The notes: a model not told the origin generated them from the sequence alone. 64,000 bases of DNA from Pomphorhynchus laevis (GCA_012934845.2 WNNJ02000969.1:1-64000); one strand, 5' to 3'; shown: positions 1-11,567, numbered from the stretch's first letter. Made by a program: numbers and translations.

Positions 1-45
<45 letters not shown>
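1..45. repeat. (AT)n microsatellite
   Basis: Uninterrupted AT dinucleotide run from the window edge, so its true length is unknown. It directly abuts a dispersed motif (46-135) that also follows the (AT)n run at 24.47-24.52 kb. Confidence 0.95.
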
Positions 46-47
<2 letters not shown>

Positions 48-135
48 GAGTAAAATTTTGTGAACCGGTAAAGACCAAAAACAATATAATTTATTTTAAC
101 GTTTCGTCCCTTACTAGGACTTCTTCAGAACAATC
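46..135 (-). repeat. Dispersed motif next to AT microsatellite, copy 1
   Basis: Contains AACCGG, then a TTTCG-CC block and an ACTAGG-CTTCTTCAG block. The same order of blocks follows the second (AT)n run at 24522-24612. Read on the minus strand the core is CTGAAGA, one extra base, a short stem, then GAAA. That resembles a hammerhead ribozyme core with one surplus nucleotide. Microsatellite-linked motifs like this are often ends of retroelements; which family is unknown here. Confidence 0.45.
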
Positions 136-427
136 TATAATACAAAGAAACAGCAGAATTGTTAGCAATAATTAATTATGTCATAATTAGTTAGGTGTTG
201 AACTAATATAATATAGCGTGTCACAAACACGTTTCCTATGTTATATCTTGCCACATAAGTGGTGGAGCTTGTGTTAGGCCTTGTGGACATTCTGCCATTA
301 ACTGTGCAATCCAAAACATCTATCTCCGGTTGTCCGCTCCAACCTCGAATTAGGATGCCTTAAAAACGCAGATGCTCTAGTGCCACATTTGCGTTAATTG
401 ATATTTAATTAATATTTATTTAATTTA

Positions 428-690
428 AAATATAATTTAGTAGTAAATACCATATAGATGGTAGTTGCCTAAAGAGGTCAATCCAGCCTACTTTAAAAAT
501 GATGCCGCATTCCCTCGTTGCACGACTGAGCTGATTCGTTGCATGAGCCAACTGAATGTGTGTTTTTCTCTGGTTGTCCGCCCCTGGCAGAAGACACCGC
601 ATGGGCGACATGACTGGATGCCAGGGTGTTCGAGCAAGTGAAATCCCAAATATGTATACGGCCAGTTTCCCATGGCATAAGAGTCGCACC
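428..690 (-). mobile_element. LINE 3' fragment (RLE-type family)
   Basis: The minus strand encodes pieces of the C-terminal part of the LINE found in full at 34-46 kb: a WDFTCSNTLASSHV-like block followed, in another frame, by QRISSVVQRGNAA and VGWIDLFRQLPS. The same end sequence occurs on the + strand at 17455-17835 and at the end of each triplicated unit. The middle (AETLG-type region) is missing, so this is an internally deleted, 5'-truncated copy with shifted frames. Confidence 0.6.
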
Positions 691-736
691 GTATATTTAA
701 ATGCAAGCTACAAAAGTGTTGTATTTTTTCAGATTA

Positions 737-767
737 CAAAACGTGAATTGTTCAAATTCACGTTTTG
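737..767. repeat. Perfect hairpin, 13-bp stem, 5-nt loop
   Basis: CAAAACGTGAATT is followed after 5 bases by its exact reverse complement. It lies beside the LINE fragment and is one of several perfect short-loop palindromes in the window. Confidence 0.85.
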
Positions 768-2424
768 TTCGACTTTTATATCGAATAAATTTATAATAAT
801 TTTAAAATTCAAATGATTGAAAATTGCTGAAGGACGTCGTCAGCTAAAAAGTTTTTAATAAAATTCAAAATTAATTTATTTATTTTTTCAAATAAATGAT
901 AGACATTAATTAATAAAAGCAAAGGTGAAATAATGATAACATTAAATTAGAATTAATCTAATCATTCATTTTATTGATTGATTCAAACTTTCAACAACAT
1001 GAAATTGATTCATAATCCAAATCTATACATTTACTCATAATTTTTCTTTAAATTTTATAATTTCAAAACTTGAGCATTTATAGCATTTATGGCAACTAAT
1101 AAAACATAAATTTAAAATTAACAAATTGTCACTAGAGTGACAAGTTAGTCGATGTGAAATGTTGTAATTTCTTATTTTTTAGTGAACTTGTTCGCTGAAG
1201 AATACTTTTTTTCTAGCACAAGCGATGGTTTTCCCAAGCGTTTTTCAATGCAAATTTGTTATGAGGCTGCAATTTGTTTATGACAGTATTTTAGACACTG
1301 CCAAGCGCTCACCTTTACACTATATTTTTCACATCAAATCGAAAAGAGAAAATTCGCTCTGTGAACCTTTTTTTCATTGTCGTCTCTTTCTTTGTGATGT
1401 AGCATTCGCGAAATTAATAGTGACATACGAGTTTCCGAGGATAGCGTTTCACAGTTTGATGTTTAACACCTAATTTCTTTTTTACTTTCTGATGTATGAG
1501 AATAGTGTTACACTTCTATCAAAGAGATCTATAAGCATAAATAGACGAAAATTTATGTACATGTAATTAAAAAGTAAAAATTTTAATAAGAAATTCTATT
1601 TAAATGCAGGTAGCTGTATATCAGGTATCTGATTTTCCTTAGTTTTTTGTTGATCGGAAATACTTTCCTTAAAAATGCCATCATATTAGCTCTATTCATC
1701 GATATTTATCTCTTTATACTTCTCGATCAAGAGATGAAAAATAAAGAATGCAAGAAATGATGGGTTCCCTCTCCCTGTGTGTATTTGATATACTATGAAA
1801 TGTTTTGCTTTTGCATGTTATTGTTGGTGGTTGGCTTCTCTTAATGTTAATGCTTGCTGAGTACGCAGCAAGCATTGGTTTCGCGATATGGAAACTTATC
1901 ATCAATATTTTCTATCGCTGCAGCTTATATATTTGTTAGTTACGGTATATCGTTGTTTTTCTATATTTCTTTATTGTTGCTCTTGGAAGTCATAAACTTA
2001 AAAAACTAAACTGGCAAAGAAGAATATAGATCGGTCCTTTGTCCTTTCACGTTTTGTTAAGCAAAATATCAGAATACAAAACATAGTTCATTTGATTATT
2101 ATTATATGTTTCAATATCGTCTATCTTGCTAATAATTGATTTTGAAAACAATTATATATTGTCATCTATATTGCAATTTGCCTTTGCAGAACAAGATACA
2201 CTGTACAAGCCTGTAAAATATAATAGTATAGCGATCGAACCCTTTGTCATGTACATTACTCGTATTGTCAACAACGACAGCTGAGAAATCTTTATCTGAA
2301 GAATATCAAGTAGAGAAAGGTGACTGAATATCAAGTAGATTCGGACGAATTAAATTATCAGCAATCAGCACAATAAAAACAGAAAATCCTTAACTGATTT
2401 ACTCATAGTGCAGGCACTTGTCCT

Positions 2425-2437
2425 GCATATATATAGT
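2425..2437 (+). promoter_or_regulatory. Possible TATA-like element
   Basis: GCATATATATAG lies about 80 bp upstream of the proposed start codon at 2512. In DNA this AT-rich a TATA-like string is weak evidence, and the transcription start cannot be placed from sequence alone. Confidence 0.2.
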
Positions 2438-2511
2438 GTTTTTAGGAAATATTTCTTGTAGTTGAGGTGATTGAAGAGACAGAATAACACATCGGATACG
2501 AGGAACGGCAA

Positions 2512-2611
2512 ATGAAAATGCATATGAGCAATTATTACTTGAGTCCAATTTTGATATACTTATTACAAACCCTGTTTACAATTTGCAGTGGCAGCGCCGG
2601 AAATCCTGACA
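2512..2611 (+). CDS. Exon 1 of secreted LamG/EGF protein: start codon and signal peptide
   Basis: ATG at 2512 is followed by 33 codons ending at a phase-1 donor (GACA|GTGTGT). An in-frame TAA at 2485-2487 closes the frame upstream, which supports this start; in-frame ATGs at 2518 and 2524 are alternatives. The peptide begins MKMHMSNYYLSPILIYLL and has a hydrophobic core (LSPILIYLLQTLFTI) followed by small residues (CSGSAG), a classic signal peptide. Joining to exon 2 gives ...GNPD-T-DYRFPIG with the frame kept. This is inference: no transcript is visible, and the donor matches the consensus only moderately. If correct, the product enters the secretory pathway. Confidence 0.6.
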
Positions 2612-3361
2612 GTGTGTATAGAGTTTGTATTTAACTTTTTTAAATACAAAGTTTTATTAATCCCAAACAATTACTTTGAATTAATAACAAATATATAGTG
2701 ATTTTTTAGACGTGGTTTAGATTTAAAAGCAGGTATATGATCAATTATCTATCTGTGAACATAGTTATGCAGAGTAAAGTATTATTAACATAAGCATTTT
2801 ATTTTAAATGATTAAAAATGTATGTAGAAATTGTATTTATTTTTGATCAAAAATAATATAATTTATTTTTGTATAACAAATATAATTTAATATTTCCATT
2901 TTTATTACAATATTTTTTCAGTACCAATTTAACAAAAATGCAATATTATAAATCATTATGGTTAATAACCAATAAATATTTTTATGTAAATTATATAAAT
3001 AATTCAGTTGTAAATTATTTGTATGTATTATTACTTGTATTATTATTCTTCTTAATTCGAATCATCTCATTTCGTATAGTTAAACTTTTAATCTTTATAG
3101 AGTTACTATCCGCGCTACTACATGTGTGGAGTATTTAATATTTTTAAATTATTTATGAATTTATTAGTTAAATCAGATCAGCTTACTGAGTCTACTATTT
3201 TATTAAAAATAATTAAAAATAATAAATAATTAGTATATATTTGTATATATTATTATATTAGCATATATAATAATCTTATTGTATAAGATTTTATATAATT
3301 TATGTTTATATAAAATTAAATTTTAAAATTGAAATTTAAAATATAAGTCAATTTGTTATGA

Positions 3362-3560
3362 ATTGAATAATAAATAATATACGACGGATCAAAATAAAGA
3401 TTATAGGCTTTCATGAGGAGCTGTTATGCAATCAAGTTTCGGCGTCTATTTTTTGACACAACATAGCAGCGGGGCCAAATATATGCTAATGACGTATTTC
3501 CGCTGATAAAATATGATTATCAGGTGTATCTTAGTCTAATACGAAAAATATTATTTATTA
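3362..3560. repeat. Dispersed intronic repeat, copy 1
   Basis: Shares a chain of blocks with 4385-4560 and partly with 6005-6095: a TACGA-ATCA-AATAAGGATTA-like start, GGTTTCGG, CATAGCAGCG, GCCAAATA and AATGACGTATTT, ending near GATTAT. The spacing and order are the same in the first two copies. No coding potential. Probably a short non-autonomous element; its family is unknown. Confidence 0.6.
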
Positions 3561-4384
3561 TCCATCCATAAAAATTTTCCACCAATGATTTTAAATTTAT
3601 TTTTTATAATATTATTCGATTTATATATTTAACTATTTTCTGTTTGATTTTATTTTTATAGTAACCTAGTTTAAAATACGCATCTATTAAATTATTTAAA
3701 TGATTTTGAAGAAAGCCAATATCATTACTTATACAATTTATATTTATATCAAGATAAAATTTAAAATTAACATTTAAAAAATCTTAAAATATGATATAAT
3801 ATGATATATTTATGGCATACTGTAATAACATCTTAGGATTCATATTATCTAACTTCACGACGGTGGATAATAGTTCTTTGACCATATGTGAGTTTTCTGA
3901 ATCAAATCCATATTTTTCTAACTGCATTTTAACACCATGCAGACTCAGATTTGCACTAACCAAAGTAAAATATATCGTATCAAAAATACATAGCTTCAGT
4001 ATTTTTGACAGAGGTTATATTACCAGGAAGTCAAAGTCCACAGGTTAATAATAACTTTCCAATAGAACAAATCAAATCAGATAACTGAGTTTACGTATTT
4101 TATACAATATATAAATAAGAATAAAGATACATAATAAATTATTAATAAATTACATAATAAATTACAATTTATATTTATATCAAGTTTAAATTTAAAATTG
4201 AAATTTTAATTTTAATTGAAATTTAATTTAATTAAATTTCATTTAATTTTAATTAAAATTTCAATTTTTATTTAAAATTGAAATTTAATGATTTTAAATT
4301 TATTTAAAAAAATGATTTTTTATAATCTAAATCAAGTTAAAATAAAAAATTTAAATTTAAAATAAACTTCATTTTTATGAATTG

Positions 4385-4560
4385 ACTAATAAATAACAGA
4401 CGTTGTATCAGAATAAGGATTAGAGGTCATCAGGATGAAATGCTATGCCATCAGGTTTCGGTCTATATTCCTCGATGTAACATAGCAGCGATGCCAAATA
4501 CATGTTAATGACGTATTTTCTCTGATGAAATTTGATTATATAGTATCTCTGATACTATAT
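4385..4560. repeat. Dispersed intronic repeat, copy 2
   Basis: Same block order as the copy at 3362-3560 (AGGATTAGAGG, ATCAGGTTTCGG, CATAGCAGCG, GCCAAATACATG, AATGACGTATTTT). It is followed by a nested TATAGTATA palindrome region to about 4650. Confidence 0.6.
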
Positions 4561-5475
4561 ATTTTTATATATACTATATACTATATATAGTATATATTTT
4601 TATATATAGTATATATAGTATATATAATATACTATATATATTTTCTCTGATAATGACAGCGCAAAAAGTCGAATATTCAAGTAAAATGTTATCTTGCAAT
4701 AATAACAAAAAACGAGAACATATATGTACAAACACTAATACTTTATAAAATGTGCCTATTTTCATTGAACAGATTTTTTAACACAATGAAGCAATAAAAG
4801 ATCTAGTAAAGGTCAGATAATCGATAAGTTGTGTCTATCGGATCCTGTGTTTGCTGTCACTTAATGTACGAAGTATTCGCTACCAATGAGTACACCCAAA
4901 ATTTCGACTCCATCATGTCTGACTTGGATGTCATTCAACATCGATATTTCGTTTATTTTATTTCCAGAGACAAGTAGGAAAACTCTTAAAGAAAGTATTA
5001 ACAAAATTAGTGTCTTTCGCTAATTATGCCGATATATTTTCTTATAAATTTTACTACCAAACTGTTAAAGATTGAGTATCTGCATTAGTTTGTTACTCAG
5101 CCTGGCATATTAATCGTCTTTTTAATGTTGATTACCCACCTGCACTCCCTATGTTATAATATTACACGTGTTATCAGAGAAATAATACTCTCGATAAAAA
5201 CATTACAGCAAAAACAATACCACAACAAACACGGAAGAATCTCAATGTACCACATCCCCAATAAACTAATTGTAAATATGTCTCGATAGTGAACGAAATG
5301 CAAACAAATCTTTTCATATAAAATACAAATAAATTGGTGTTAAATTTTTAAGTTTATGTTTCTTATTAAAGGGTTATTTGTTGTGTTAAATAAATAAAGA
5401 ATTATTGAAATAAAATTAAAAAAATACTAGAAATTATAGTTTTCATAAAGAGTAGAAATAAAATGTTTTTTTTAG

Positions 5476-5669
5476 CTGACTACAGGTTTCCAATTGGGCA
5501 AGAAATATCTTACAAGAGCAATAGTAATTATGTGCTAACTTTGGAAACAGACTCTCAAGTGCAAGTTGATTCTGAGAGCATGCATCTCAAATTTCGTACC
5601 AGACAAAAAGAAAACTCAGTCATAGCATTGGGACGAACAAATGAACATTCATTTAAAATTGAACTGTCA
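5476..5669 (+). CDS. Exon 2: first half of LamG domain 1
   Basis: Acceptor TTTTTTTTAG at 5466-5475 and donor TCA|GTAAGT at 5669/5670. The exon enters in phase 1 and leaves in phase 0. It encodes 64 residues starting DYRFPIGQEISYKS and ending HSFKIELS. The pattern hydrophobic-x-FRTR-x-NSVIALGR...FKIELS is the beta-sandwich start of a LamG domain (residues about 60-98 of the model). The next exon begins DGRLVFHF, which is exactly how LamG domains continue. The frame is open a little beyond the donor, but LamG continuity favours splicing here. Confidence 0.8.
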
Positions 5670-6004
5670 GTAAGTAAATTAATAGGTTTTTTGAGATTGT
5701 TTATCTTTGAAATACGAAATTATTCATAGCTAACATTCCCGATGTAGTCCATAATGCCTGAGTCAATACTATCAGTGCGATAGATTAAAATATTTGCTTT
5801 GTAATCGCAAAACTTAATCTGATAAATATTCTAGCTGAATGTTTTACACTTTTATGACAAAAAAGCTATATCTTATTAAGCACATAAGTGATTATGTCTC
5901 TTCAAGTAATTTAAATAAAGCATTTACCAGCTTGCAGTTTTATTCAATTTTATTTCAATTTATAATTATAATTTAAAATAAAAATCATTTTTTATGAATT
6001 AAAT

Positions 6005-6095
6005 TTTTTTTATAATATACGATATATCAGATTAAGAATTAGCGGCCATCAGGATTAACTGCTATAATATCAGGTTTCGGTTACTAATTCGTTAA
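6005..6095. repeat. Dispersed intronic repeat, copy 3 (partial)
   Basis: Matches the first half of the repeats at 3362 and 4385 (TATACGATATATCAGA, AGCGGCCATCAGGATTA, ATCAGGTTTCGG) and then diverges. Confidence 0.5.
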
Positions 6096-6847
6096 AATAA
6101 ATGAAAACGTATTTAATTTTAACTACTTTTTTTATGGCTATGACCTTAAAAATTTCAAATTTAGATTTTCAATATGTTTTAATAAATCGGACAAGTCATT
6201 CTGGTGTAGCATTCATCATTATTAATTTTGATAATCAAAATCATCATTTTTGATTAACAGCAAATCAACAATCGATTAATAAATCGTTGACTGTTTCTAT
6301 TTTAATAGCAAATCATTAACAACAAAAAAATTAATTTGTATTTAAATATGAAATTGCCGCTTTGCTAATTACTATCTAGAGTAAATATACAATTTATTAT
6401 TCCAATAAGATTATTTTAAACCCATTATTTTGATTGGTTTAAAATAACTGGTTTAAAATAATTGGTTTTGTTCAAAATATTCATATATATTAATTATATC
6501 TGTTTAAAATCTCATTTCGAAATATTTATTTAAACAATTTATATAACCAAACGTGTATATGTAAGTATGTTTGATCATCAATCACATAGGCTGTAAAAAT
6601 TACCTTTATTTTGAAGTCATTTTTCCGAAACAATTATGGAATCAAAAATAAGGAATTATTGCTGCTTAGATGCCAAGTGATTTTATGGTCTTAAATCGTA
6701 ATGAAACATTATATGTAGTCATATATTCTGCATTTTAAAATATTTTCTTTGGCATAATACAAGAAGGCTTTTTAAGGTTCTTTAGCGTAAAGTTTAATTA
6801 AAGTGTACATGGCAAATAACAACTAGACATTTTCTTAATTACTTTAG

Positions 6848-6973
6848 GATGGACGGCTTGTATTTCATTTTACAGACGATAGTGACTTGTCGATATCCTC
6901 TTACTCCTTACCTTCAAATCATCTAAATGATGGAGAATGGCATAGACTAATTGTAAAACGAAGTAAATCAAAG
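6848..6973 (+). CDS. Exon 3: middle of LamG domain 1
   Basis: Acceptor ACTTTAG ends at 6847; donor AAAG|GTAAAA follows 6973. The length is 126 bp, phase 0 at both ends. It encodes DGRLVFHFTDDSDLS then LNDGEWHRLIVKRSKSK. The DG-L-F and NDG-WHRL-VKR signatures are diagnostic of LamG domains. It fits in frame between exons 2 and 4. Confidence 0.88.
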
Positions 6974-7885
6974 GTAAAATTTGATATCCGTATATTTTAA
7001 TCTTTGTTACTCATTAAAAATGTTATTAATGTCAACACAATATGCTAAGTTGATTTGAAATCAGGTCAAAGGTCGATGGTCTGGATCCTAACTCAGTAGA
7101 ATTTTATTTAAAATAACCATAATTTTCGTATAGTTTTTATATTATTATAGTTTTTTATCATTTAATTAATGAGAGATATGTTTAAATATTTATTAATTAA
7201 TTTATATTTAAAATAATCATAACTAATTTATTTAAGTAATTAATTGATTAATTATTCTATTAATTCATGTGTTCGACGTAACACAGTAGCAGCTTTTAGT
7301 AAAAATTAACGGTTTTATCAAGAGGTACTATATAACTATCCCTTCATATCCGTGTACTTTATAGTAATTATAATTGATTACTAATGGTTAATTTATTTAG
7401 TATACTAATAAACTGATATATTAGTATACTTATATATCAATATATTATTTATAAAAATACTAATTGTTAGTTATATATTATATTATTATATATAATAATA
7501 TATATATTATATAATATAATAATATTATAATATAATATTATTATAATATAATAATATATAATATTATATATATTATTATATATTTCGTATAATTTTTATT
7601 ATTTAGATGCTATAATTTAATATTTTAATAAATATTCTTTGTGCTCAAAGAATTGATTTTTTAAATTAAGCGATGTTTATGAAAATAGAATTATCCATCA
7701 AAGCTTGTCTGGCCGAGTGCATTTAATACTATACTAAAATTCAGTAGTTCAACTTCAAACATAAATTTAGTTTTAATAATGTTTTAAAATAAAGTTAATA
7801 GTTTTATGTTTCATAATTGAAAAAAGGTCCATAAGAATTTCGTCAATCAGTAATCTTTTCCAATACAAATTTATGCGAACAATGT

Positions 7886-7948
7886 GAAGTTAGGAAATTT
7901 TATGCCTAACTTCATCCATTAGCTGTTCAAAAATCGCTAATGGATGAA
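7886..7948. repeat. Two overlapping perfect hairpins
   Basis: GAAGTTAGG (7886-7894) pairs with CCTAACTTC (7905-7913). TTCATCCATTAGC (7911-7923) pairs perfectly with its reverse complement at 7936-7948. The right arm of the first overlaps the left arm of the second. Confidence 0.85.
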
Positions 7949-8540
7949 TTTATTAAAATTAGAAATTGAAGAATTTGATGAAGAGAAAAAGAGTATTATT
8001 CACTATAAAAAATGTGCATCCACTTGGTTGACAAGCCATCCTTCAAAAATTTTATGACTATATCAAAAATCAAATTTTTCATGACGCTGTTTCTGCGCTT
8101 CTTGAACTGTTATATTGTGATCTATTTTATCTGGTTTTGAATTATTTAGAATTAATTGTGTTACAGTTTGCTCTTTGCCGATATTTACATTAGATTATCT
8201 ACACTAAATAACATTACATTAAATATAAAATAAGATTATTCAATGTGATATTAAGTTGATATTAAATTAGAATAATAAAAAAAGTTTGCAAAATATGTGA
8301 GAAATGCTGTTGTAGTACTTTTGTATAATAAATACCAAAAGTTAAGGCAACTAAGCGATATTTAATTTAAACATTTAAATAATGTTTTATATTATAAAAC
8401 ATTATTTTATAAAACATTATTTATATTAATTTATATTATTTAATATATTAGTTTTAATATATCATTTAATATATTATTTTATATTATAATAATATTTTAT
8501 ATTATTTTATAAAACATTGTTTTCTTTATAAAATATTATT

Positions 8541-8625
8541 GGAGCCATAATAATTCGCTACAATGATAGGCCTTTACCATTTACCTACACATAAAGTGAC
8601 AGGAAAAGTTTAAATAGTTGGAAAA
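8541..8625 (+). pseudogene. Decayed copy of part of exon 5 (LamG 3)
   Basis: Aligns over about 85 bp with exon 5 positions 12293-12377: ATTCGCTAC-ATGATAGGCCT, TACCATTTACCTAC, AAAGTGACAGGAAAA and TTTAAAT-GTTGGAAA are shared. The exon 5 stretch encodes the start of LamG domain 3 (ITFRYGDRPLPFTYAE-SDRK). Here the frame is broken by a TAA (ACATAA for the ACGCAGAA region) and a missing A, and there are no splice sites. It is a partial duplicate of the gene's own coding sequence inside its intron. Confidence 0.75.
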
Positions 8626-8734
8626 ATAAATATATATTAAATATATTATTTAATATATTATTAAATATATTATTTTATATTATTTATTTTTTTAAATAAC
8701 GTATTATTTATTCAAAATATTCACATTAATTCAG

Positions 8735-8925
8735 ATTCCCGCAAGTGGGCCTCAAATTGACATTTACAGTCCCACATTGGGTAAAATAATGCAAGATAGT
8801 TTCTCAGTGTGTTACAATAGCCAACTCTGCCATTTGAATAGTTGCAGAGATAGTTCTTTGTGTGTTGAAACATAATCGCCTACTTATGTGGGAGATACAT
8901 TCTGCATACGATTGTTTGTTTTTTT
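8735..8925 (+). pseudogene. Possible dead EGF-like exon
   Basis: After a plausible acceptor (TAATTCAG) the frame gives SFSVCYNSQLCHLNSC, then RDSSLC, a stop (TAA at codon VET*), then SPTYVGDTFC. The Cys spacing and the closing Y-G-D-T-F-C are EGF-like, but the C4-x-C5 pair is lost. It lies where the gene otherwise continues a LamG domain, and no partner exon fits. Weak call; it may be chance. Confidence 0.25.
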
Positions 8926-9029
8926 TTAACGGCGATATTTCGTGCTGCTTTTCTCAATACTAAATCAAATTATCTCCCAATTCCTGCAGTAGTTGACACT
9001 ATGGCTGGTATGAAGATTCCATTCTCCAC

Positions 9030-10765
9030 TAGTGATACACGCTCGCCATATTTGGCCCTCCTGCGATTTAAATGGTAGTAGAATGTGTAACCGACAGTTT
9101 GATGAGCATAAGATGATGCTAAATGGGTTAAAATGCAAATATCTACTTAAGACCGCTCAATCCTACTTTATGAAAAAATCATACACACGATGTTCATTCA
9201 TGCAGATCTATCCCTCGTTGTGGTGCGGGATGCAAACACTGTACTTTCATCAATTGGACGTAATTCAACTTCCATGTCCACGCGTTCTCATGCCTCACTT
9301 ACTGAGGCATGAGAACAACACCATACTGTCGCGTATGGTGTTGTGTCTTATGATTGTTCCACCGCCTACTCTATAAGAGAGTACATATCTTAAATTAAAT
9401 GTTTCTGAACAACGACAGATTTTTTTTACTTTTAATTGGTAAATCATACCTAGTCGCAACTGCATCCCGAAACCTTTGCTCCTGAAAATAAAAGCCATAC
9501 GATTTTGAAGGAATAGACGTTAACAATGCCGAAGCATTCTTCTGTGCAGCATGTTGTAAAATTCGGGACGTTTCTTCACTTGAATTTTCCAGAATTTGTT
9601 TCTTAAATTACTTAAATGTATTCTGCTTATTTTTCCGGTAGCCATCACAAAGTTTCTTTAGGATTTCTCCAATGTCAGTATTGTTACTATGGCTAACGTA
9701 TGTATTCGCTATGATGTGTGATTGTTGATAAACTTCTTCTGAATTGGATGATGAATCTATAATGCCTAAACTCCATCTCTGGCTGGTATTTTAATAATAT
9801 CTCTAAGCTCCGAAGTTAATATATTTAATCCCATAATGCTCGGTATCAACTTAAGGAAGATATCATCCGCTAAACCTCTGAGCCATGACGAGCTTACTTT
9901 TGTAGTGCGCACCAAATGCGTCCATTAAAATTGAATCGTTCGAGTTAGCAATATATAGGCAGCATATGGATCAAAGTCGGCCTGATCACAGAGATGTCAT
10001 ACTTGTACTAGCCAAGAGCCAATTGAACTCATGACTTAACACTCACAAAATGTATCACATCCGATATACCCTCACAACACCTTAATACTATTTGTACCTA
10101 CTTTGACTCCTTCTTGCATTAGGTATTTAGCTTCGTTTGTTCTAATTTCGTTCTTGTTTAAAAAAATAATATTTTGATGCGTTTATGTGAAATCCAAAGC
10201 TTTTACCGATCAATTTCAAAAGATCCCATACTTGAACCAACTCATGCGCACGGCCAATAAAGGTCGCATCATCTGCGTACCATAATTGATTGACATTGGG
10301 TTTTTTGTTTGTAATCTTCTCAATAATCGGTAGAGAGGCAGCTGCAAATGCAGCCATAGCCAAGGGGTCTTCTGGTGTTACCTCTTATTCAGATAGAATG
10401 GTCTCCTCACCAACAATAAGCAGTGATGATCTTGAATATGTATTAATCAAAAGCGTCGTCATGGCAGGGCAAATCGCGTTTATGTTTTTCAATAACAAAT
10501 CCCGACTAATACAATTGAAAGCGTTGTTGGCATCTATAGTTAGTATGCAATATTTGCTATTACTTTCAAATATATCTCGTGCATTATGGATAATAGTATC
10601 GGTCCCACATTTCTAACCCGCACACATTTGCACTATCCCAGCTACCACCATAAATGTTGGTTTTATATATTTTAACTGCGCCCTAGCTACTATGCGTCTC
10701 ATTACTTCTCCTATACCGATAGGGCGTATTCCAGTCATTTGTCGAGAGGAGCCAACCGGTATGTT
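9030..10765 (-). mobile_element. LINE-like retroelement fragment with reverse transcriptase
   Basis: Reading on the minus strand from about 10765: RPIGIGEVMRRI, then ILTIDANNAFN, then EVTPEDPLAMAAFAAA, then NQLWYADDATFIG (catalytic YADD) and FGFHINASK. Further on come a thumb-like segment (9985-9780) and ALLTSIPSKSYGF...RFRDAVATRYDLPI. This order is that of an invertebrate LINE-like RT family. The copy lacks its 5' part, and the reading is spread over several frames with internal stops, so it is dead. A perfect twin hairpin (9284-9343) interrupts it near the 3' end. Assignment to a named clade is not possible here. Confidence 0.7.
9284..9343. repeat. Two adjacent perfect hairpins
   Basis: GTTCTCATGCCTCA (9284-9297) pairs exactly with 9303-9316 across 5 bases. 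CAACACCATAC (9316-9326) pairs exactly with 9333-9343 across 6 bases. The two structures share a single base at 9316. They lie inside a decayed LINE, so they are secondary changes rather than an element end. Confidence 0.9.
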
Positions 10766-10784
10766 GGCTCCCCCAGAGATAGGG

Positions 10785-11036
10785 TTTATGCCTAAACCCC
10801 ATCTATGGCTGGTGTTTTAATAATATCTCTAAGCTCTGAAGTTAACATATCCAATCCCATAATGCTCGGTATCAACTTAAGGAAGATATCATCAGCTAAA
10901 CCTCTGAACCATGATGAGCTTACTTTTGTAGTGCGCACCAAATGCGTACATTGAAATTGAATCGTTTGAGTTAGCAATATATAAGCAGCATATGGATCAA
11001 TGTCAGCTAGATCACAGAGATGTCTTACCTGTATAA
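10785..11036 (-). mobile_element. Second copy of LINE thumb region, next to the RT fragment
   Basis: About 245 bp is a close direct repeat of 9780-10020 (shared TTTTAATAATATCTCTAAGCTC, ATAATGCTCGGTATCAACTT and TTTTGTAGTGCGCACC). The minus strand encodes LTQTIQFQ-THLVRTTKV and IFLKLIPSIMGLDML, a motif row that follows the RT domain in this element family. On the minus strand it sits upstream of the RT of the 9.0-10.8 kb copy. Either two elements lie head-to-tail or part of one was duplicated. The join is near 10771-10790. Confidence 0.65.
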
Positions 11037-11244
11037 TATTTTATATTATATTAATATATATTAAATATATTATTTAATATAATATTAAATATATTATTTT
11101 ATATTATATTATTTTATAAAACATCATTTATGAAAGCAATAAATAAAACAAATACATCATGCATAAAGCGATATTTAATTTAAACATTTAAATGTTTTAT
11201 AAAACATTATTTTATAAAATATTATTTTCTTTATATAACATTAT

Positions 11245-11276
11245 TTAAGCCATAAGATTCCGCTTCAATGAGTTAT
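11245..11276 (+). pseudogene. Second short relic of exon 5 sequence
   Basis: AAGCCATAAGATTCCGCTTCAATGAG matches the start of the relic at 8541 and exon 5 at 12293 with several substitutions. Sequence just upstream (AAGCGATATTTAATTTAAAC) also matches 8350-8380. The two relics are therefore copies of one duplicated block that now flanks the LINE fragment. Confidence 0.5.
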
Positions 11277-11375
11277 CACTTTATGGTACTTGTTGTTGTT
11301 TAATTTAAACAAAAATAAACTAAAATCTAATATACAATGTCAACAATCATATTTGCTTAATACGTTATGTTTTAG

Positions 11376-11522
11376 TTTGAAGTTAGTATTGATGGATTGA
11401 AGTACAGTGAAATTTCGTTCAACAAGCCGCTAATAGAAAACGTATTTGCTGGAAGTAGAATCACGTTGGGGTTTGAAAATGACCTACATAGAATGATAAA
11501 GTATGATGGAGAAATATCAGAG
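11376..11522 (+). CDS. Exon 4: end of LamG domain 1
   Basis: Acceptor TTTTAG ends at 11375; donor GAG|GTAATA follows 11522. 147 bp, phase 0 at both ends. It encodes FEVSIDGLKYSEIS, then NVFAGSRITLGFEND. V-S-I-D-G is the canonical LamG strand after the W-H-R exon. It joins exon 3 (..VKRSKSK) and exon 5 (VIISINN..) without a frame change. Confidence 0.88.
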
Positions 11523-11567
11523 GTAATATAAGTCTATGTTTTAAAATCATTTATTTTTGTTCAATAG

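Larger units (their letters stand above)
691..2484. other. 5' flanking region, no gene seen
   Basis: Apart from the hairpin at 737-767 I see no coding sequence with domain-like content. The short open frames at 1225-1473 and 1714-1905 have no recognisable motif, no homologous partner in the window, and sit in low-complexity AT-rich DNA. The region probably holds the promoter of the LamG/EGF gene that starts at 2512, but only a TATA-like stretch near 2425 can be pointed to. Confidence 0.5.
2612..5475 (+). other. Intron 1
   Basis: About 2.9 kb of AT-rich intron. It holds two copies of a dispersed repeat (3362-3560 and 4385-4560) and nested AT palindromes (about 4545-4650). Open frames at 2869-3138 and 3812-4048 show no domain, no splice context in the gene frame and extreme AT bias, so I do not call them genes. 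Confidence 0.55.
6974..11375 (+). other. Intron 3 with repeats and gene debris
   Basis: A 4.4-kb intron. 7000-8300 is AT-rich and largely non-repetitive, with nested AT palindromes (about 7470-7590) and a twin hairpin at 7886-7948. 8340-8640 and 11035-11290 are related blocks carrying decayed bits of the exon 5 coding sequence. Between them lies a minus-strand LINE-like fragment with a duplicated segment (9030-11036). Confidence 0.6.

Noticed and set aside
2869-3138. Open frame rich in Leu/Ile/Phe, resembling a small membrane or mitochondrial protein
   Set aside because: Composition follows from extreme AT content. There is no recognisable motif, no homologue in the window, and it lies in intron 1 of the gene model.
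4545-4650. Nested TATAGTATA palindromes considered as a hairpin element
   Set aside because: Pure AT low-complexity sequence readily gives such palindromes by chance and expansion, so it was not counted with the mixed-composition hairpins.
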